A stretch of 64,000 bases of DNA from Nocardia transvalensis NBRC 15921 (GTDB lineage: Bacteria > Actinomycetota > Actinomycetes > Mycobacteriales > Mycobacteriaceae), in the NCBI RefSeq assembly GCF_000308875.1, contig NZ_BAGL01000070.1, forward strand, positions 62,001-126,000, given 5' to 3'. The stretch's first letter is position 1. Each line of letters begins with the position of its first letter. The position numbers and the translations under genes are program-made. Under the pieces are notes generated by a model. The model had not been told where the DNA came from. It ran no database searches and saw only the letters and a list, made by a program, of their open reading frames with translations. Shown here piece by piece: positions 31,742 to 39,969 of this stretch.

Positions 31742-31819
31742 GTTGCCACGTCGTCCCCCCTATTCCACCCCATCGAGGCCGGGAGGATCGGAGAATCGGC
31801 GATCGGACCGACCGACAGG

Positions 31820-31831
31820 TTCAGCGCTGAA
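31820..31831. promoter_or_regulatory. 12-bp palindrome between the ABC1 kinase and tetR
   Basis: TTCAGCGCTGAA is a perfect palindrome. A second, weaker repeat, TGAG-CATGA-CTCA, lies at 31867-31879. Either could be the operator of the TetR protein at 31912. Confidence 0.35.
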
Positions 31832-31911
31832 TTTTCATCACCCCGAGGCACACCGTACCCCTAAACTGAGCATGACTCATCTTCGGCAGACAGCGAAGCA
31901 GGGAGGGTGCG

Positions 31912-32541
31912 ATGCCGACGAAAGCCCTGGGGCACCGCCGTCGCCCGACGCAGGATCGCGCCAAGGCGACCAGGGAACACATCCTGGACACCGCCGCGCA
32001 GCTCTTCGGCGAGCGCGGTATCGCCAACACCTCGACCAACCGCATCGCGGCGGAGGCCGGGGTCAGCATCGGCACGGTCTACCGGTACTTCTCCGACCGC
32101 TCCGTCATCGTCGAGGAACTGCTCGGCCGGCTGCTCGAGAATGTCGAAAGGCGCTTCACCCAGCGGGTATTCGGCCAGGCGGACCAGCCCACCGTGGAGC
32201 TGGTGACCGGCATCCTGGAGGTCATCGCCGACGAGCTGGTGGACAACGCCCGGCTCGTGCGCGCGCTGGTGGCGGGCGTGCAGTTCTACAGCAGCGGCAT
32301 CCCCGAATTCGAGCCGCGGCTGCGCCTGCTGGTGAAGGTGCTGCTGATCCAGCTGCTCGGCCCCGGCGACGATCACGAGTACGACGTCATGACGTTCGTG
32401 CTGATCAACACCGGTTTCGCCGCGGTGCTGCGGGTCTCCGCGCTGGACGTCGACAGCCGCGAGCGCCAGGAGGCCCTCGAGATGACCGCGCGCATGATCG
32501 CGGCCATGGCCGAGGCCGAGATCAAGAGCCGCGCGGCCTGA
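31912..32541 (+). CDS. TetR-family transcriptional regulator
   Basis: A 209-residue regulator. The helix-turn-helix domain is REHILDTAAQLFGERGIANTSTNRIAAEAGVSIGTVYRYFSDRSVIVEELL, all classical TetR positions. The C-terminal domain contains a TetR_C-type helix VDNARLVRALVAGVQFYSSGIPEF. The ATG at 31912 follows AGGGAGGG. It is divergent from the ABC1 kinase, its most likely target besides itself. An N-terminal basic stretch (KALGHRRRPTQDRAKAT) precedes the first helix, as is common in the family. Confidence 0.92.
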   Translation: MPTKALGHRRRPTQDRAKATREHILDTAAQLFGERGIANTSTNRIAAEAGVSIGTVYRYFSDRSVIVEELLGRLLENVERRFTQRVFGQADQPTVELVTGILEVIADELVDNARLVRALVAGVQFYSSGIPEFEPRLRLLVKVLLIQLLGPGDDHEYDVMTFVLINTGFAAVLRVSALDVDSRERQEALEMTARMIAAMAEAEIKSRAA

Positions 32542-32687
32542 CCGACCCCGGGCGCCCACCCAAAAAGTGAGCACCCACCTAACTAATGCCGCGCAAAGCA
32601 CTCCTCCGGGCGTCGCTTCTGATGACATTTCCGCTGGCTGACGGCCGTGTTGCCGGGCGCTGAAGATCATTCAAAGAGGAGTAGAAG

Positions 32688-32735
32688 GTGAGTTCGCGCT
32701 CGGCTTACCGTTTTGTCAGAGCAATCCGCGGGTGA
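32688..32735 (+). CDS. Possible 15-codon leader ORF upstream of the PucR regulator
   Basis: GAGGAG at 32676-32681 sits six bases before a GTG that opens a short frame, (M)SSRSAYRFVRAIRG, ending at TGA 32735, 40 bases before the regulator start. The ribosome site is better than that of most real genes here. It could be a leader peptide or a chance match; nothing else supports it. Confidence 0.3.
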   Translation: MSSRSAYRFVRAIRG

Positions 32736-32775
32736 AGCCCACCGCGTCTCTATCGAGGTGGAAGGAAGGTCGCCG

Positions 32776-34071
32776 ATGACCGCCGACACATCCAACAGCT
32801 CCGGCCTGACCTATGCCGGGACTCCGTTCTCCACGCCGCTGCGGGACGTCCGAGCCCTATCGCGGCAGATGGTCGGACATTTCGTGGACACGGTCGCCCC
32901 GTGCCGGACGCTCCCCGGCGACGCGATCCACGGCGACGTCACCGCCATCACGCGGGTGTGCCTGGAACTGGCGATCAGCATGCTCGACGGCGCCGACGTC
33001 CCGGAGAAGACCCGGAAGCTCGAGGACACCGCGGCGCAGTGGGCGCGGGAAGGCGTGCCGATCGACACCATCCACCACGCCATCCACGAGGGATTCCGCC
33101 TCGGACTCGACCTCGTCACCACCAGCGCCACCAACAGCTACCGCCGCATCACCGAGGGCGACGAGCAGATGCTGGTGCTGCGCAGCGGCGACTACGACAA
33201 CCTCGTGGGCGCGGCCAAGATGGTGGTCGACATGCTCGACACCATGACCACCGCGGTGTCGAAAGCCTATGTGCGCGAACTGCGTTCGGTGGTCAACGAG
33301 CACCACACGGCGGTGCACACGCTGACCTCCGCGCTGCTCGGCGGGCATTCCACCTCGACCATGGCCCGCGAGTGCGGTATCGAGATCGCCGAGCGGTACA
33401 ACGTGCTGGCCCTGGCGGTTCCGCCGCATCCCGAGGAGTCCAGCCCGATGGTGGACGGCTCGGTGGTGGCCCGCCGCAAGCTGCGGCGCATCCAGGCGGC
33501 GATCGCCACCGATCACGCCGGGGAGACCATCCTGTCGCTGCTCAGCGTCGACGGCGGCACGCTGCTCATCCCCGCCTCCGACGACGTCGACCTCGATGAG
33601 CTCCTGGCCGCGCTGACCCAGGCGGCGCAGGTGCCCATCACCGCGACCGTCGTCACCGCGACCACGGAGGAGATCCCCGCCGCCGCCGACCGGGCCCACC
33701 AACTGCTCGACATGGTGCACCGGCTGCGGCTCGTGCGCGGCCTGTACCGCTTCGACGATCTCGCCCTCGAATACCAGCTCACCCGGCCCGGCCCCGGACG
33801 CGAGCACCTGGGCACCCTGCTCGACCCGCTCGATCCCCACCCCGAACTGCTGGAGACCCTGCAGCGGCACATCAGCAACAACCTGAACCGCCAGCGCACG
33901 GCCCACGCCCTGCACATCCACACCAATACGGTCGACTACCGCCTCAAGCGCATCGCGACCCTGACCGGCTGCGACCCGACCCACGCCAGCGGCCTGTGGT
34001 ACCTGCGCTCCGCCCTCGTCGCCCGCAGCTACCGCCACACCGCCCACCTCCCCACCCCCATCACCACCTGA
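32776..34071 (+). CDS. PucR-family transcriptional regulator
   Basis: A 431-residue protein with the C-terminal PucR helix-turn-helix (PF13556): LLETLQRHISNNLNRQRTAHALHIHTNTVDYRLKRIATLTGCDP. The central region is GGDEF/CdaR-like (MVDGSVVARRKLRR...TILSLLSVDGGTLLIPASDDVDLDEL). The N-terminus (ALSRQMVGHFVDTVAPCRTLPGD) is the all-helical segment common in mycobacterial and nocardial members. GGAAGG eight bases before the ATG at 32776 fixes the start. Targets are unknown. The nearest candidate is the reductase gene 80 bases downstream. A 15-codon leader frame may precede it. Confidence 0.9.
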   Translation: MTADTSNSSGLTYAGTPFSTPLRDVRALSRQMVGHFVDTVAPCRTLPGDAIHGDVTAITRVCLELAISMLDGADVPEKTRKLEDTAAQWAREGVPIDTIHHAIHEGFRLGLDLVTTSATNSYRRITEGDEQMLVLRSGDYDNLVGAAKMVVDMLDTMTTAVSKAYVRELRSVVNEHHTAVHTLTSALLGGHSTSTMARECGIEIAERYNVLALAVPPHPEESSPMVDGSVVARRKLRRIQAAIATDHAGETILSLLSVDGGTLLIPASDDVDLDELLAALTQAAQVPITATVVTATTEEIPAAADRAHQLLDMVHRLRLVRGLYRFDDLALEYQLTRPGPGREHLGTLLDPLDPHPELLETLQRHISNNLNRQRTAHALHIHTNTVDYRLKRIATLTGCDPTHASGLWYLRSALVARSYRHTAHLPTPITT

Positions 34072-34151
34072 TCCGCACGCGGATCGGGTACGCCCGCGAG
34101 ACTGGCAGACTGTCGTACGGGTGATCGGATACCTGGAGATGGGAGCGACTG

Positions 34152-35057
34152 GTGAAGGCTGTGCGTTTCGACCACTTCGGGGGTCCGGAGGTCTTGGCGA
34201 TCGTGGATCTTCCCGAGCCGCATCCGGGGCCCGGTGAGGTGCGGATCGCGGTCCGCGCGGCCGGTGTCAACGCGAGTGACTGGAAGAAGCGTCAGGGCCT
34301 GATGGACGAGGAGCTTCCGCAGACACTGGGGCACGAGGCGGCAGGTGTGGTCGACGAACTCGGCGAGGGCGTCGCGGATGTCGCCGTCGGCGATCGCGTC
34401 TTCGGTTTCTCCGCCGAGCCGGCCGCGCAGGCCGAGTCGGTGGTGCTGTCGCATTACGCGCCGATCCCGCCCTCGCTCGACTTCGCCGCCGCGGCCGCGA
34501 TCCCGGCCGCGCTCGAGACGGCCACGCGCGCAATCGATCAGCTCGGTGTCCGCAGCGGCCATACGCTGCTCGTCAGCGGCGCCTCCGGAAGTGTCGGCAG
34601 CGCGGCGGTCCAGCTCGCGGTGGCGCGAGGGGCGCGCGTGATCGGCACCGCCAGTCCTGCGAATCACGAGTACCTTCGCTCGCTCGGCGCCGAACCTGTC
34701 GCCTACGGTGACGGCCTGGCCGAGCGGGTGCGCGCACTCGCACTCGAGGGCGTCGACCTGGCCCTCGACGTCGCCGGCAGCGGCGTCCTGCCCGAACTCA
34801 TCGATCTGGCGGGCGGACCGGAGCATGTCATGACGCTCGCCGATTTCGCGGGCGCGCAGGAGCACGGGGTGCGATTCAGTCGCGGCGACGCCGGCCGCGC
34901 GATCCACGCGATAGGCGAAATCGGCGAGTTGATCGAGTCCGGCCGCTTCTCGCTCCCGGTCGCACAGACCTTCCCGCTGGCCGAGGTCGCGGAGGCGCAC
35001 CGCGTCGGCGAGAAAGGCCACGCGCGCGGGAAGCTCGTGCTGGTGATCGGCGAGTAG
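34152..35057 (+). CDS. Zinc-independent MDR oxidoreductase (quinone reductase/zeta-crystallin-like), paralogue 1
   Basis: A 301-residue NADPH-dependent medium-chain dehydrogenase. The N-terminus MKAVRFDHFGGPEVLAIVDLPEP is the quinone-reductase-type opening. Substrate-domain motifs are AAGVNASDWKKRQG and GHEAAGVVDELGEGV. The Rossmann fold has LLVSGASGSVGSAAVQLAVARGARVIGTAS, lacking the structural zinc cysteines of alcohol dehydrogenases. It starts at the GTG at 34152. It is clearly paralogous to the gene at 37438; both end in a GRRVIIV/GKLVLVIGE strand. Substrate unknown. Confidence 0.9.
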   Translation: MKAVRFDHFGGPEVLAIVDLPEPHPGPGEVRIAVRAAGVNASDWKKRQGLMDEELPQTLGHEAAGVVDELGEGVADVAVGDRVFGFSAEPAAQAESVVLSHYAPIPPSLDFAAAAAIPAALETATRAIDQLGVRSGHTLLVSGASGSVGSAAVQLAVARGARVIGTASPANHEYLRSLGAEPVAYGDGLAERVRALALEGVDLALDVAGSGVLPELIDLAGGPEHVMTLADFAGAQEHGVRFSRGDAGRAIHAIGEIGELIESGRFSLPVAQTFPLAEVAEAHRVGEKGHARGKLVLVIGE

Positions 35058-35173
35058 GCCGAGGTCGTTGCCGCACCGATGAATTCGGGTGACCGGCCGC
35101 GTCTGTAGTTCGGAACGACGAACCGCGCTCGTATCGTCGCGCGGTGGACATCGCTGAACTGGAGGTTTCCCGG

Positions 35174-35815
35174 GTGTCGAACGCCACACGCGACGAACTG
35201 TGGGCCATGATTCACGCCGAGCGCGCGGCACTGGCCGACGATCTCGCCGAACTCGACGACAGCCAGTGGTCCCAGCGGTCCCTGTGCGGCCGATGGACGG
35301 TCGAGGAGGTCGTCGCACACCTCACCGCCGCGGCGAGCATCGGCCGATTCCGCTGGCTCCGCAGCATGGCCGGCGCCCGCTTCGACCCCGACGTACACAA
35401 CGCCCGCCGCCTCGCCGAACACCGCGGCGCCACCTCCGCCGAGACCCTGAACCTGTTCCGCGCCATCGTCCCCCGCACCACGGCCGCCTCCGGCCACACC
35501 CCCGCCTGGCTCGGCGAGGTCGTCGTCCACGCCCAAGACATCCGCCGCCCCCTCGGTCTCCCTCGCCACCCTTCGGTCGAAGCGGCCACCGAGGTAGCCC
35601 ACTTCTACGCCTCCCGAAACTTCACCGTCCCCAGCCGCACCGCGATCAAGGACCTCCGCCTCGAAGCCACCGACGGCCCCTTCACCACCGGCACCGGCCC
35701 TCGAATCACCGGCCCCACAACCGCTTTGGTCATGGCCATGGCCGGCCGCGCCCCCTACTGCGATGACCTCTCCGGCCCCGGCCTCCCCATCCTCCGCAAC
35801 CGCCTCGCCTCCTGA
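35174..35815 (+). CDS. Maleylpyruvate isomerase-family (mycothiol-dependent type, DinB-like) protein
   Basis: A 213-residue member of the TIGR03083/MDMPI-type family, four-helix bundles that often use mycothiol as thiol cofactor. Visible motifs are WAMIHAERAALADDLAELDDSQW, LCGRWTVEEVVAHLTAAASIGR (with the metal-site His of the bundle) and the second histidine in EVVVHAQDIRRPLGLPRHPS. The reaction is not known. A GGAGG eight bases before the GTG at 35174 makes it a better start than the GTG at 35144. MshB in this genome could supply the cofactor. A hairpin at 35851 may end the transcript. Confidence 0.8.
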   Translation: MSNATRDELWAMIHAERAALADDLAELDDSQWSQRSLCGRWTVEEVVAHLTAAASIGRFRWLRSMAGARFDPDVHNARRLAEHRGATSAETLNLFRAIVPRTTAASGHTPAWLGEVVVHAQDIRRPLGLPRHPSVEAATEVAHFYASRNFTVPSRTAIKDLRLEATDGPFTTGTGPRITGPTTALVMAMAGRAPYCDDLSGPGLPILRNRLAS

Positions 35816-35850
35816 ACCGCCGCGTCGCTCGGGTTTACTGTCCGGATCGA

Positions 35851-35872
35851 CCACGTCGAAATACGGACGTGG
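35851..35872 (+). terminator. Hairpin downstream of the MDMPI-like gene
   Basis: CCACGTC, eight bases, GACGTGG: a perfect 7-bp stem about 35 bases after the stop codon, followed by CCGCATTTCTG. The poly-U tail is weak, so factor-independent termination is possible but not certain. The following ~200 bases are AT-richer and hold no gene. Confidence 0.4.
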
Positions 35873-36087
35873 CCGCATTTCTGAAACATTAGACATTCTA
35901 ACCAACACGAAATCCGGGTCGCCCGAACTCGAGAATAAGCACGACTTTTCCGACCTCAGCACACGAAGGCATTCAGCGCATTTCAGACACTACGCGCCAG
36001 TAGGCGGCGGAATTCTTGTGAACCTTCCACCCGAACGCTTCTCAGCGGATAACGTCTCGCAGCGCCGCCCGCGATGGAAGGAACCTC

Positions 36088-36783
36088 TTGACCCAGCCCG
36101 AGAAACCCGACGAGAGACCAGAACTGTCGTTCCCGCCGGTCGAGCCTCCCCCTTTTCCCGGCGAACAGTCGTCGAAATCGGGCATTTCGCGGCGGAAACT
36201 CGCTGCCATCGCCGGTGCCGTGCCGCTGGGCGCCGTCGCCGTCGGTGCCGTGTACATCGCCCGGAACGACGAGACCGCAGGGTCTGCCGCAGCCAAGGGC
36301 AGCGTCGCGACCAGCGCTCCCCGCAACGCGGCCAACTTCGGAGCCGTCCCCACGCAGACCGAGCCCCGCCCCGATCTCGCCCCGGAAATATCGAAGATCG
36401 GCAGCCGTCACATTGCCGCATTGCACGCTATTCATCTCTACATGAGCCACATTTCCACCTACGACCCACAATCACTGGACCAGTATTTCGCCGGTGCCAT
36501 CGACGCAACCACCGGCGCATATCGCCAGCACCTGATCGATACCCACGGCGCCACCCGCGACTATTTCCTCGCCACGAATCAACGCAGCGAGGTCCTCGAT
36601 TTCAACTGCGGCCTCCGCGCGATAACCGGAGCCACCGCCCTCGGTGTCGGCTACGTCAAACGCTCCACCACCAGCGACGCCACCCCAGGCCCAGCCATCT
36701 CCCTCGCCGCCACGGTGATCACCGCCGAAGAACAACCCGACGGCCGCTGGCTCGTCAGCGACATGAAACTCATTTCGACCTAG
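36088..36783 (+). CDS. Membrane-anchored hypothetical protein (Mce-associated-like)
   Basis: A 231-residue protein. A Pro-rich cytosolic N-terminus (MTQPEKPDERPELSFPPVEP) leads to one transmembrane segment after SRRKLAAIAGAVPLGAVAVGAVYI. An extracytoplasmic NTF2/cystatin-like domain follows (QSLDQYFAGAIDATTGAYRQHL, then QPDGRWLVSDMKLIS at the end). This layout resembles Mce-associated membrane proteins, though no mce operon is near. The start is a TTG at 36088 with GGAAGGAA five bases upstream. Its stop and that of the convergent tetR gene share one CTAG. Confidence 0.6.
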   Translation: MTQPEKPDERPELSFPPVEPPPFPGEQSSKSGISRRKLAAIAGAVPLGAVAVGAVYIARNDETAGSAAAKGSVATSAPRNAANFGAVPTQTEPRPDLAPEISKIGSRHIAALHAIHLYMSHISTYDPQSLDQYFAGAIDATTGAYRQHLIDTHGATRDYFLATNQRSEVLDFNCGLRAITGATALGVGYVKRSTTSDATPGPAISLAATVITAEEQPDGRWLVSDMKLIST

Positions 36784-37367
36784 CTCTCGCGAGCAGGCTC
36801 CCCGATCTCCCACGCCGCCTCGATCATCCGGAAGATCTCGTCCACCGCCGCCTCCGGATCATCCGCCTCGCGGGCCAGGGAATGGGCGTCGATCACGAAC
36901 CGGGCGATCGTCCGGCAGGTGGTTGTGGTCGAGGGCAGGTCGAGGTCGGCGGCGATGGCGTGGGCCAGCGACTCCGCGTGGCGCAGGCGCATCGACTCCT
37001 CGTACTGGCGGAGGGCGGGCGACTCGTCGATCATGTCCCAGATCGGGGCGGCGCTGTCCGATGCGCAATGTCGCACCAGGACATGCATTTCGCGGCGTAG
37101 CGCGGGGATGAGCGGCTCGCCCGGGGCACGGTCGGTGACCGCCTGCGCGAGTCGTTGTTCGAAGTCTTCGTCCCGCTCGAATACGAGGGCCTCCTTCGAG
37201 GCGAAGTGAGAGAAGAGCGTGGTGACGGCCACGTCGGCCGCGGCGGCCACGTCGCGGATACCCACCGAGCCGTACCCGCGGTCGAGGAACAACCGCAAGG
37301 CGGTGTCGGCGATCTTCTGGCGGGTCGCGGCCTTCTTACGCTCCCGGCGTCCGGGCGGCACGGTCAT
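36780..37367 (-). CDS. TetR-family transcriptional regulator
   Basis: A 195-residue regulator with the DNA-binding domain RQKIADTALRLFLDRGYGSVGIRDVAAAADVAVTTLFSHFASKEALVF, then a helical ligand domain including RCHASDSAAPIWDMIDESPAL-type sequence. It is divergent from the reductase gene at 37438, with only 70 bases between starts. A 19-bp palindrome lies at 37407-37425 with a half copy beside it, so repression of itself and the reductase is very likely. The ATG is at 37367. Confidence 0.92.
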   Translation of the reverse strand: MTVPPGRRERKKAATRQKIADTALRLFLDRGYGSVGIRDVAAAADVAVTTLFSHFASKEALVFERDEDFEQRLAQAVTDRAPGEPLIPALRREMHVLVRHCASDSAAPIWDMIDESPALRQYEESMRLRHAESLAHAIAADLDLPSTTTTCRTIARFVIDAHSLAREADDPEAAVDEIFRMIEAAWEIGEPARES

Positions 37368-37389
37368 CCCATGACGCTATCAAATACAA

Positions 37390-37425
37390 AACACTAACTG
37401 TTTCAAAACACTAACGGTTAGTGTT
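37390..37425. promoter_or_regulatory. TetR operator: 19-bp palindrome plus adjacent half-site
   Basis: AACACTAAC, one G, GTTAGTGTT (37407-37425) is a perfect palindrome. AACACTAAC occurs again 17 bases upstream (37390-37398), followed by a degenerate right half. Two dimers could bind side by side. It sits just upstream of the ATG at 37438. Confidence 0.7.
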
Positions 37426-37437
37426 ACGGTCGACAGC

Positions 37438-38331
37438 ATGAAGAGAGTGAGTTTCGCCGAGTTCGGCGGTCCGGAGGTTCTGCGGCTCGAAGACGCCGAG
37501 GAGCCCCACGCGAGCCCCGGTCAGGTGCGCATCGCCGTGCGGGCGGCGGGCGTGAATCCCGTCGACTGGAGAATCCGCGAGGGCCAGATCCTGGCGGCCC
37601 ATCCCATCGAGCTACCCGCCGGAGTCGGCCAGGACGCCTCCGGGGTGGTGGACGAGATCGGCGACGGAGTCGAAGGAATCACTGTGGGCGACAAGGTCTT
37701 CGGCGAAGGCTCGAACACCTACGCCGAGTTCGCCGTCCTGTCGGCCTGGACCCGCATGCCCGAGGGCCTGACATTCGAGGAGGCCGCCGGGTACCCCTCC
37801 GTGGTCGAGACCGCACTCCGCATCATCCGCGAAGTCGGCGTGCGGCCCGGACAGACGTTGCTGGTCAGCGGCGCGTCGGGCGGAGTCGGATCGGCGGTGC
37901 TACAGATCGCCCGCGAGCGCGGCATCACGGTGATCGGCACGGCCGGAGCCGCGAATCAGGACTATCTGCGAAGTCTCGGTGCGATCGCCACGACGTACGG
38001 TGAGGGTTGGGTCGAACGGGTGCGGCAGCTCGGCCCCGTCGACGCGGCGCTGGATCTGGCCGGCTCGGGCGTGATCCGCGAACTCGTCGAGCTGACCGGG
38101 AACCCCGAAAAGGTGGTCACCATAGCCGATCTCGGCGCATCGGAGTTCGGCGTCCGGTTCTCCGGAGTGGCCGGGAGCGTGCCGGACGCACTCGCCGAGG
38201 CCGCCGACCTCATCGCACGGGGAAAGCTCCACATCCCGGTCGAGAAGTCGTACTCGCTCGCCGAGGCCGCGGCGGCGCACATCGACAGCCGCGCCGGTCA
38301 CACGCGCGGGCGGCGGGTCATCATCGTCTGA
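37438..38331 (+). CDS. Zinc-independent MDR oxidoreductase (quinone reductase/zeta-crystallin-like), paralogue 2
   Basis: A 297-residue NADPH-dependent reductase. It opens MKRVSFAEFGGPEVLRLEDAEEP. The substrate domain contains VNPVDWRIREGQIL and GQDASGVVDEIGDGV, and the nucleotide fold is LLVSGASGGVGSAVLQIARERGITVIGTAG. It shares order and many residues with the gene at 34152, so the two arose by duplication. Control is by the divergent TetR at 36780 through the operator immediately upstream. The operator context suggests induction by an electrophile or quinone-like compound; this is inference. Confidence 0.92.
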   Translation: MKRVSFAEFGGPEVLRLEDAEEPHASPGQVRIAVRAAGVNPVDWRIREGQILAAHPIELPAGVGQDASGVVDEIGDGVEGITVGDKVFGEGSNTYAEFAVLSAWTRMPEGLTFEEAAGYPSVVETALRIIREVGVRPGQTLLVSGASGGVGSAVLQIARERGITVIGTAGAANQDYLRSLGAIATTYGEGWVERVRQLGPVDAALDLAGSGVIRELVELTGNPEKVVTIADLGASEFGVRFSGVAGSVPDALAEAADLIARGKLHIPVEKSYSLAEAAAAHIDSRAGHTRGRRVIIV

Positions 38332-38421
38332 TCCGGTACGCCGTCCCTGTCCGGACTCGAACGCGCCGTGGCTACCATCGACCCACTCCCTCACTGACAC
38401 AACACCTTCGGCGGTCGAGCG

Positions 38422-38511
38422 TCAGCCGAGGGCGAGGGCGAACCAGACGCACGCGGCGAGCAGCAGGATCATGATGGCCCATACCGCATAGGTGGTGTAG
38501 GTGTGCCGCAT
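38422..38511 (-). CDS. 29-aa single-pass membrane peptide downstream of the ferric-reductase-like gene
   Basis: MRHTYTTYAVWAIMILLLAA then CVWFALALG: a short polar start and one transmembrane helix. It begins 18 bases after the stop of the flavocytochrome gene on the same strand, with GAAGG upstream of the ATG. It is a plausible small subunit or translated stabiliser of that protein, but too short for firm support. Confidence 0.45.
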   Translation of the reverse strand: MRHTYTTYAVWAIMILLLAACVWFALALG

Positions 38512-38528
38512 GGTCTCGCGCCTTCCGG

Positions 38529-39848
38529 TCAGACGAAGGTGAAGCGTTCGGTGTGAATGCGTTCGGCGGGTACGTCGAGGGCGGCGAGAGCGTCCTCCAC
38601 CGCGGTGACCATCGGTGGCGGCCCGCAGATGAAGTACTGCTGCCACCGGTACCGGTCGGGGAGGTGGCGGTGCAGCAGCGCTCGATCGACGAACCCGTAT
38701 TCACCGTCCCAGCTCTCCGGCGGATACTGCGGCACCGGCACCACCTCGATATCCACACGGCGTGTCAGCGAGGAGATTTCGGCGTCGAAGGTTTGCTCCT
38801 CCATTGTCCGGACCGCGTATATCAGCAGAAACGGCCGGCGGTCGCCACGATCGGCCATCGTGCGCAGGATCGAGACCATGGGCGTGATGCCGACCCCACC
38901 GGCGATCAGTACGAACCCCGGCCCTTCGTTGCGGTCCGGAGTGAACACCCCGTGGGGACCGTCGAGAAACGCGCGGGTGCCCGGAGCGACATCGCCTATG
39001 CCGGAAGTGAAGTCGCCGAGCGCCTTGATGGTCATCTCGATGCGGTCCGGGTCCTCGGCACTGGAAGAGAAGGAGAACGGATGCGCGGTGACGGCGAAGG
39101 GTGACCGGCCGACGGTCAGCCACCCGAACTGCCCCGGCTCGAAGCGGAAACCGGCGTGCCCGGCCGGCGTGAGGGTCAGGGTCGTGGCGTCGCCGCGTTC
39201 GGCGGTGACCCGTTCGACCTGCCACGGCCGCCGCAACCGCCGGATCGGCGCGACCACCCGCACCCACACCAGCAGCCCTACCAGTGCGAGGGTCATGAGC
39301 CCCCACAACCACACCTTCCACGCCGCGTCGAGGTAGTAGCCGACCAGCAGCATATGCGCCAACGCCAGGCCCACCACGACGACCGACAGCCCGCCGTGCA
39401 GCAGCTGCCACACCTCGTACCGGATCCGCAGACGCCGCCGCCACACCGAGGTCGCCACCACGACCAGCAGCAACACCGTGGACGCGACCGCACAGCGCGC
39501 CCGCCACGGGGCCTGCGCGAGATTCAACAGCGCGACGATGTCGACGCCACCGACCTGCAACAGGATCGGGTGAGCCAGGATGAACGCCAGCGCCACATAG
39601 GACACCTGACGATGGAACTGCACCAGCGCATCCTCACCGAACGGCGCCGCCACCGCCCGAAACCGCGCCACCAGCGCGAACTGCGCGCCGAGCATCGACA
39701 TCCCGACGAACCCCAACGCCACCGCGAACTCCGTCCAGAACCCCCGCCCACCTTCGACGGGCCCGATCACGGCGAACACCAGCGGCACCACACCCACCGC
39801 CACATACAACGCGATCCATCCGACCCCCCGAACCACCACAGACACCAC
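38529..39848 (-). CDS. Ferric-reductase-like transmembrane flavoprotein (FRE/NOX-type)
   Basis: A 439-residue membrane oxidoreductase. The N-terminal half has six helices of the ferric-reductase type with heme-ligand histidines in QFHRQVSYVALAFILAHPILL and LLHGGLSVVVVGLALAHMLLV. The C-terminal half is an FNR domain: FAVTAHPFSFSSSAEDPDRIEM for FAD, LIAGGVGITPMVSIL for NAD(P)H and FICGPPPMVTAVEDAL. It would move electrons from NAD(P)H across the membrane to iron or oxygen. AGGAGG precedes two adjacent GTG codons (39848, 39845). A 29-aa membrane peptide follows in the same direction. Confidence 0.9.
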   Translation of the reverse strand: MVSVVVRGVGWIALYVAVGVVPLVFAVIGPVEGGRGFWTEFAVALGFVGMSMLGAQFALVARFRAVAAPFGEDALVQFHRQVSYVALAFILAHPILLQVGGVDIVALLNLAQAPWRARCAVASTVLLLVVVATSVWRRRLRIRYEVWQLLHGGLSVVVVGLALAHMLLVGYYLDAAWKVWLWGLMTLALVGLLVWVRVVAPIRRLRRPWQVERVTAERGDATTLTLTPAGHAGFRFEPGQFGWLTVGRSPFAVTAHPFSFSSSAEDPDRIEMTIKALGDFTSGIGDVAPGTRAFLDGPHGVFTPDRNEGPGFVLIAGGVGITPMVSILRTMADRGDRRPFLLIYAVRTMEEQTFDAEISSLTRRVDIEVVPVPQYPPESWDGEYGFVDRALLHRHLPDRYRWQQYFICGPPPMVTAVEDALAALDVPAERIHTERFTFV

Positions 39849-39969
39849 AACCTCCTACCGAAGGAGTGCAACGCTGTACCCGGCCGGCACATCTCCCCAC
39901 GTTAGACGGGGTACGGGGCTCTACCTCGGTCCTCGGCAGGGCGTGTCCGGTGGGCGGCATCGTGGCCGA

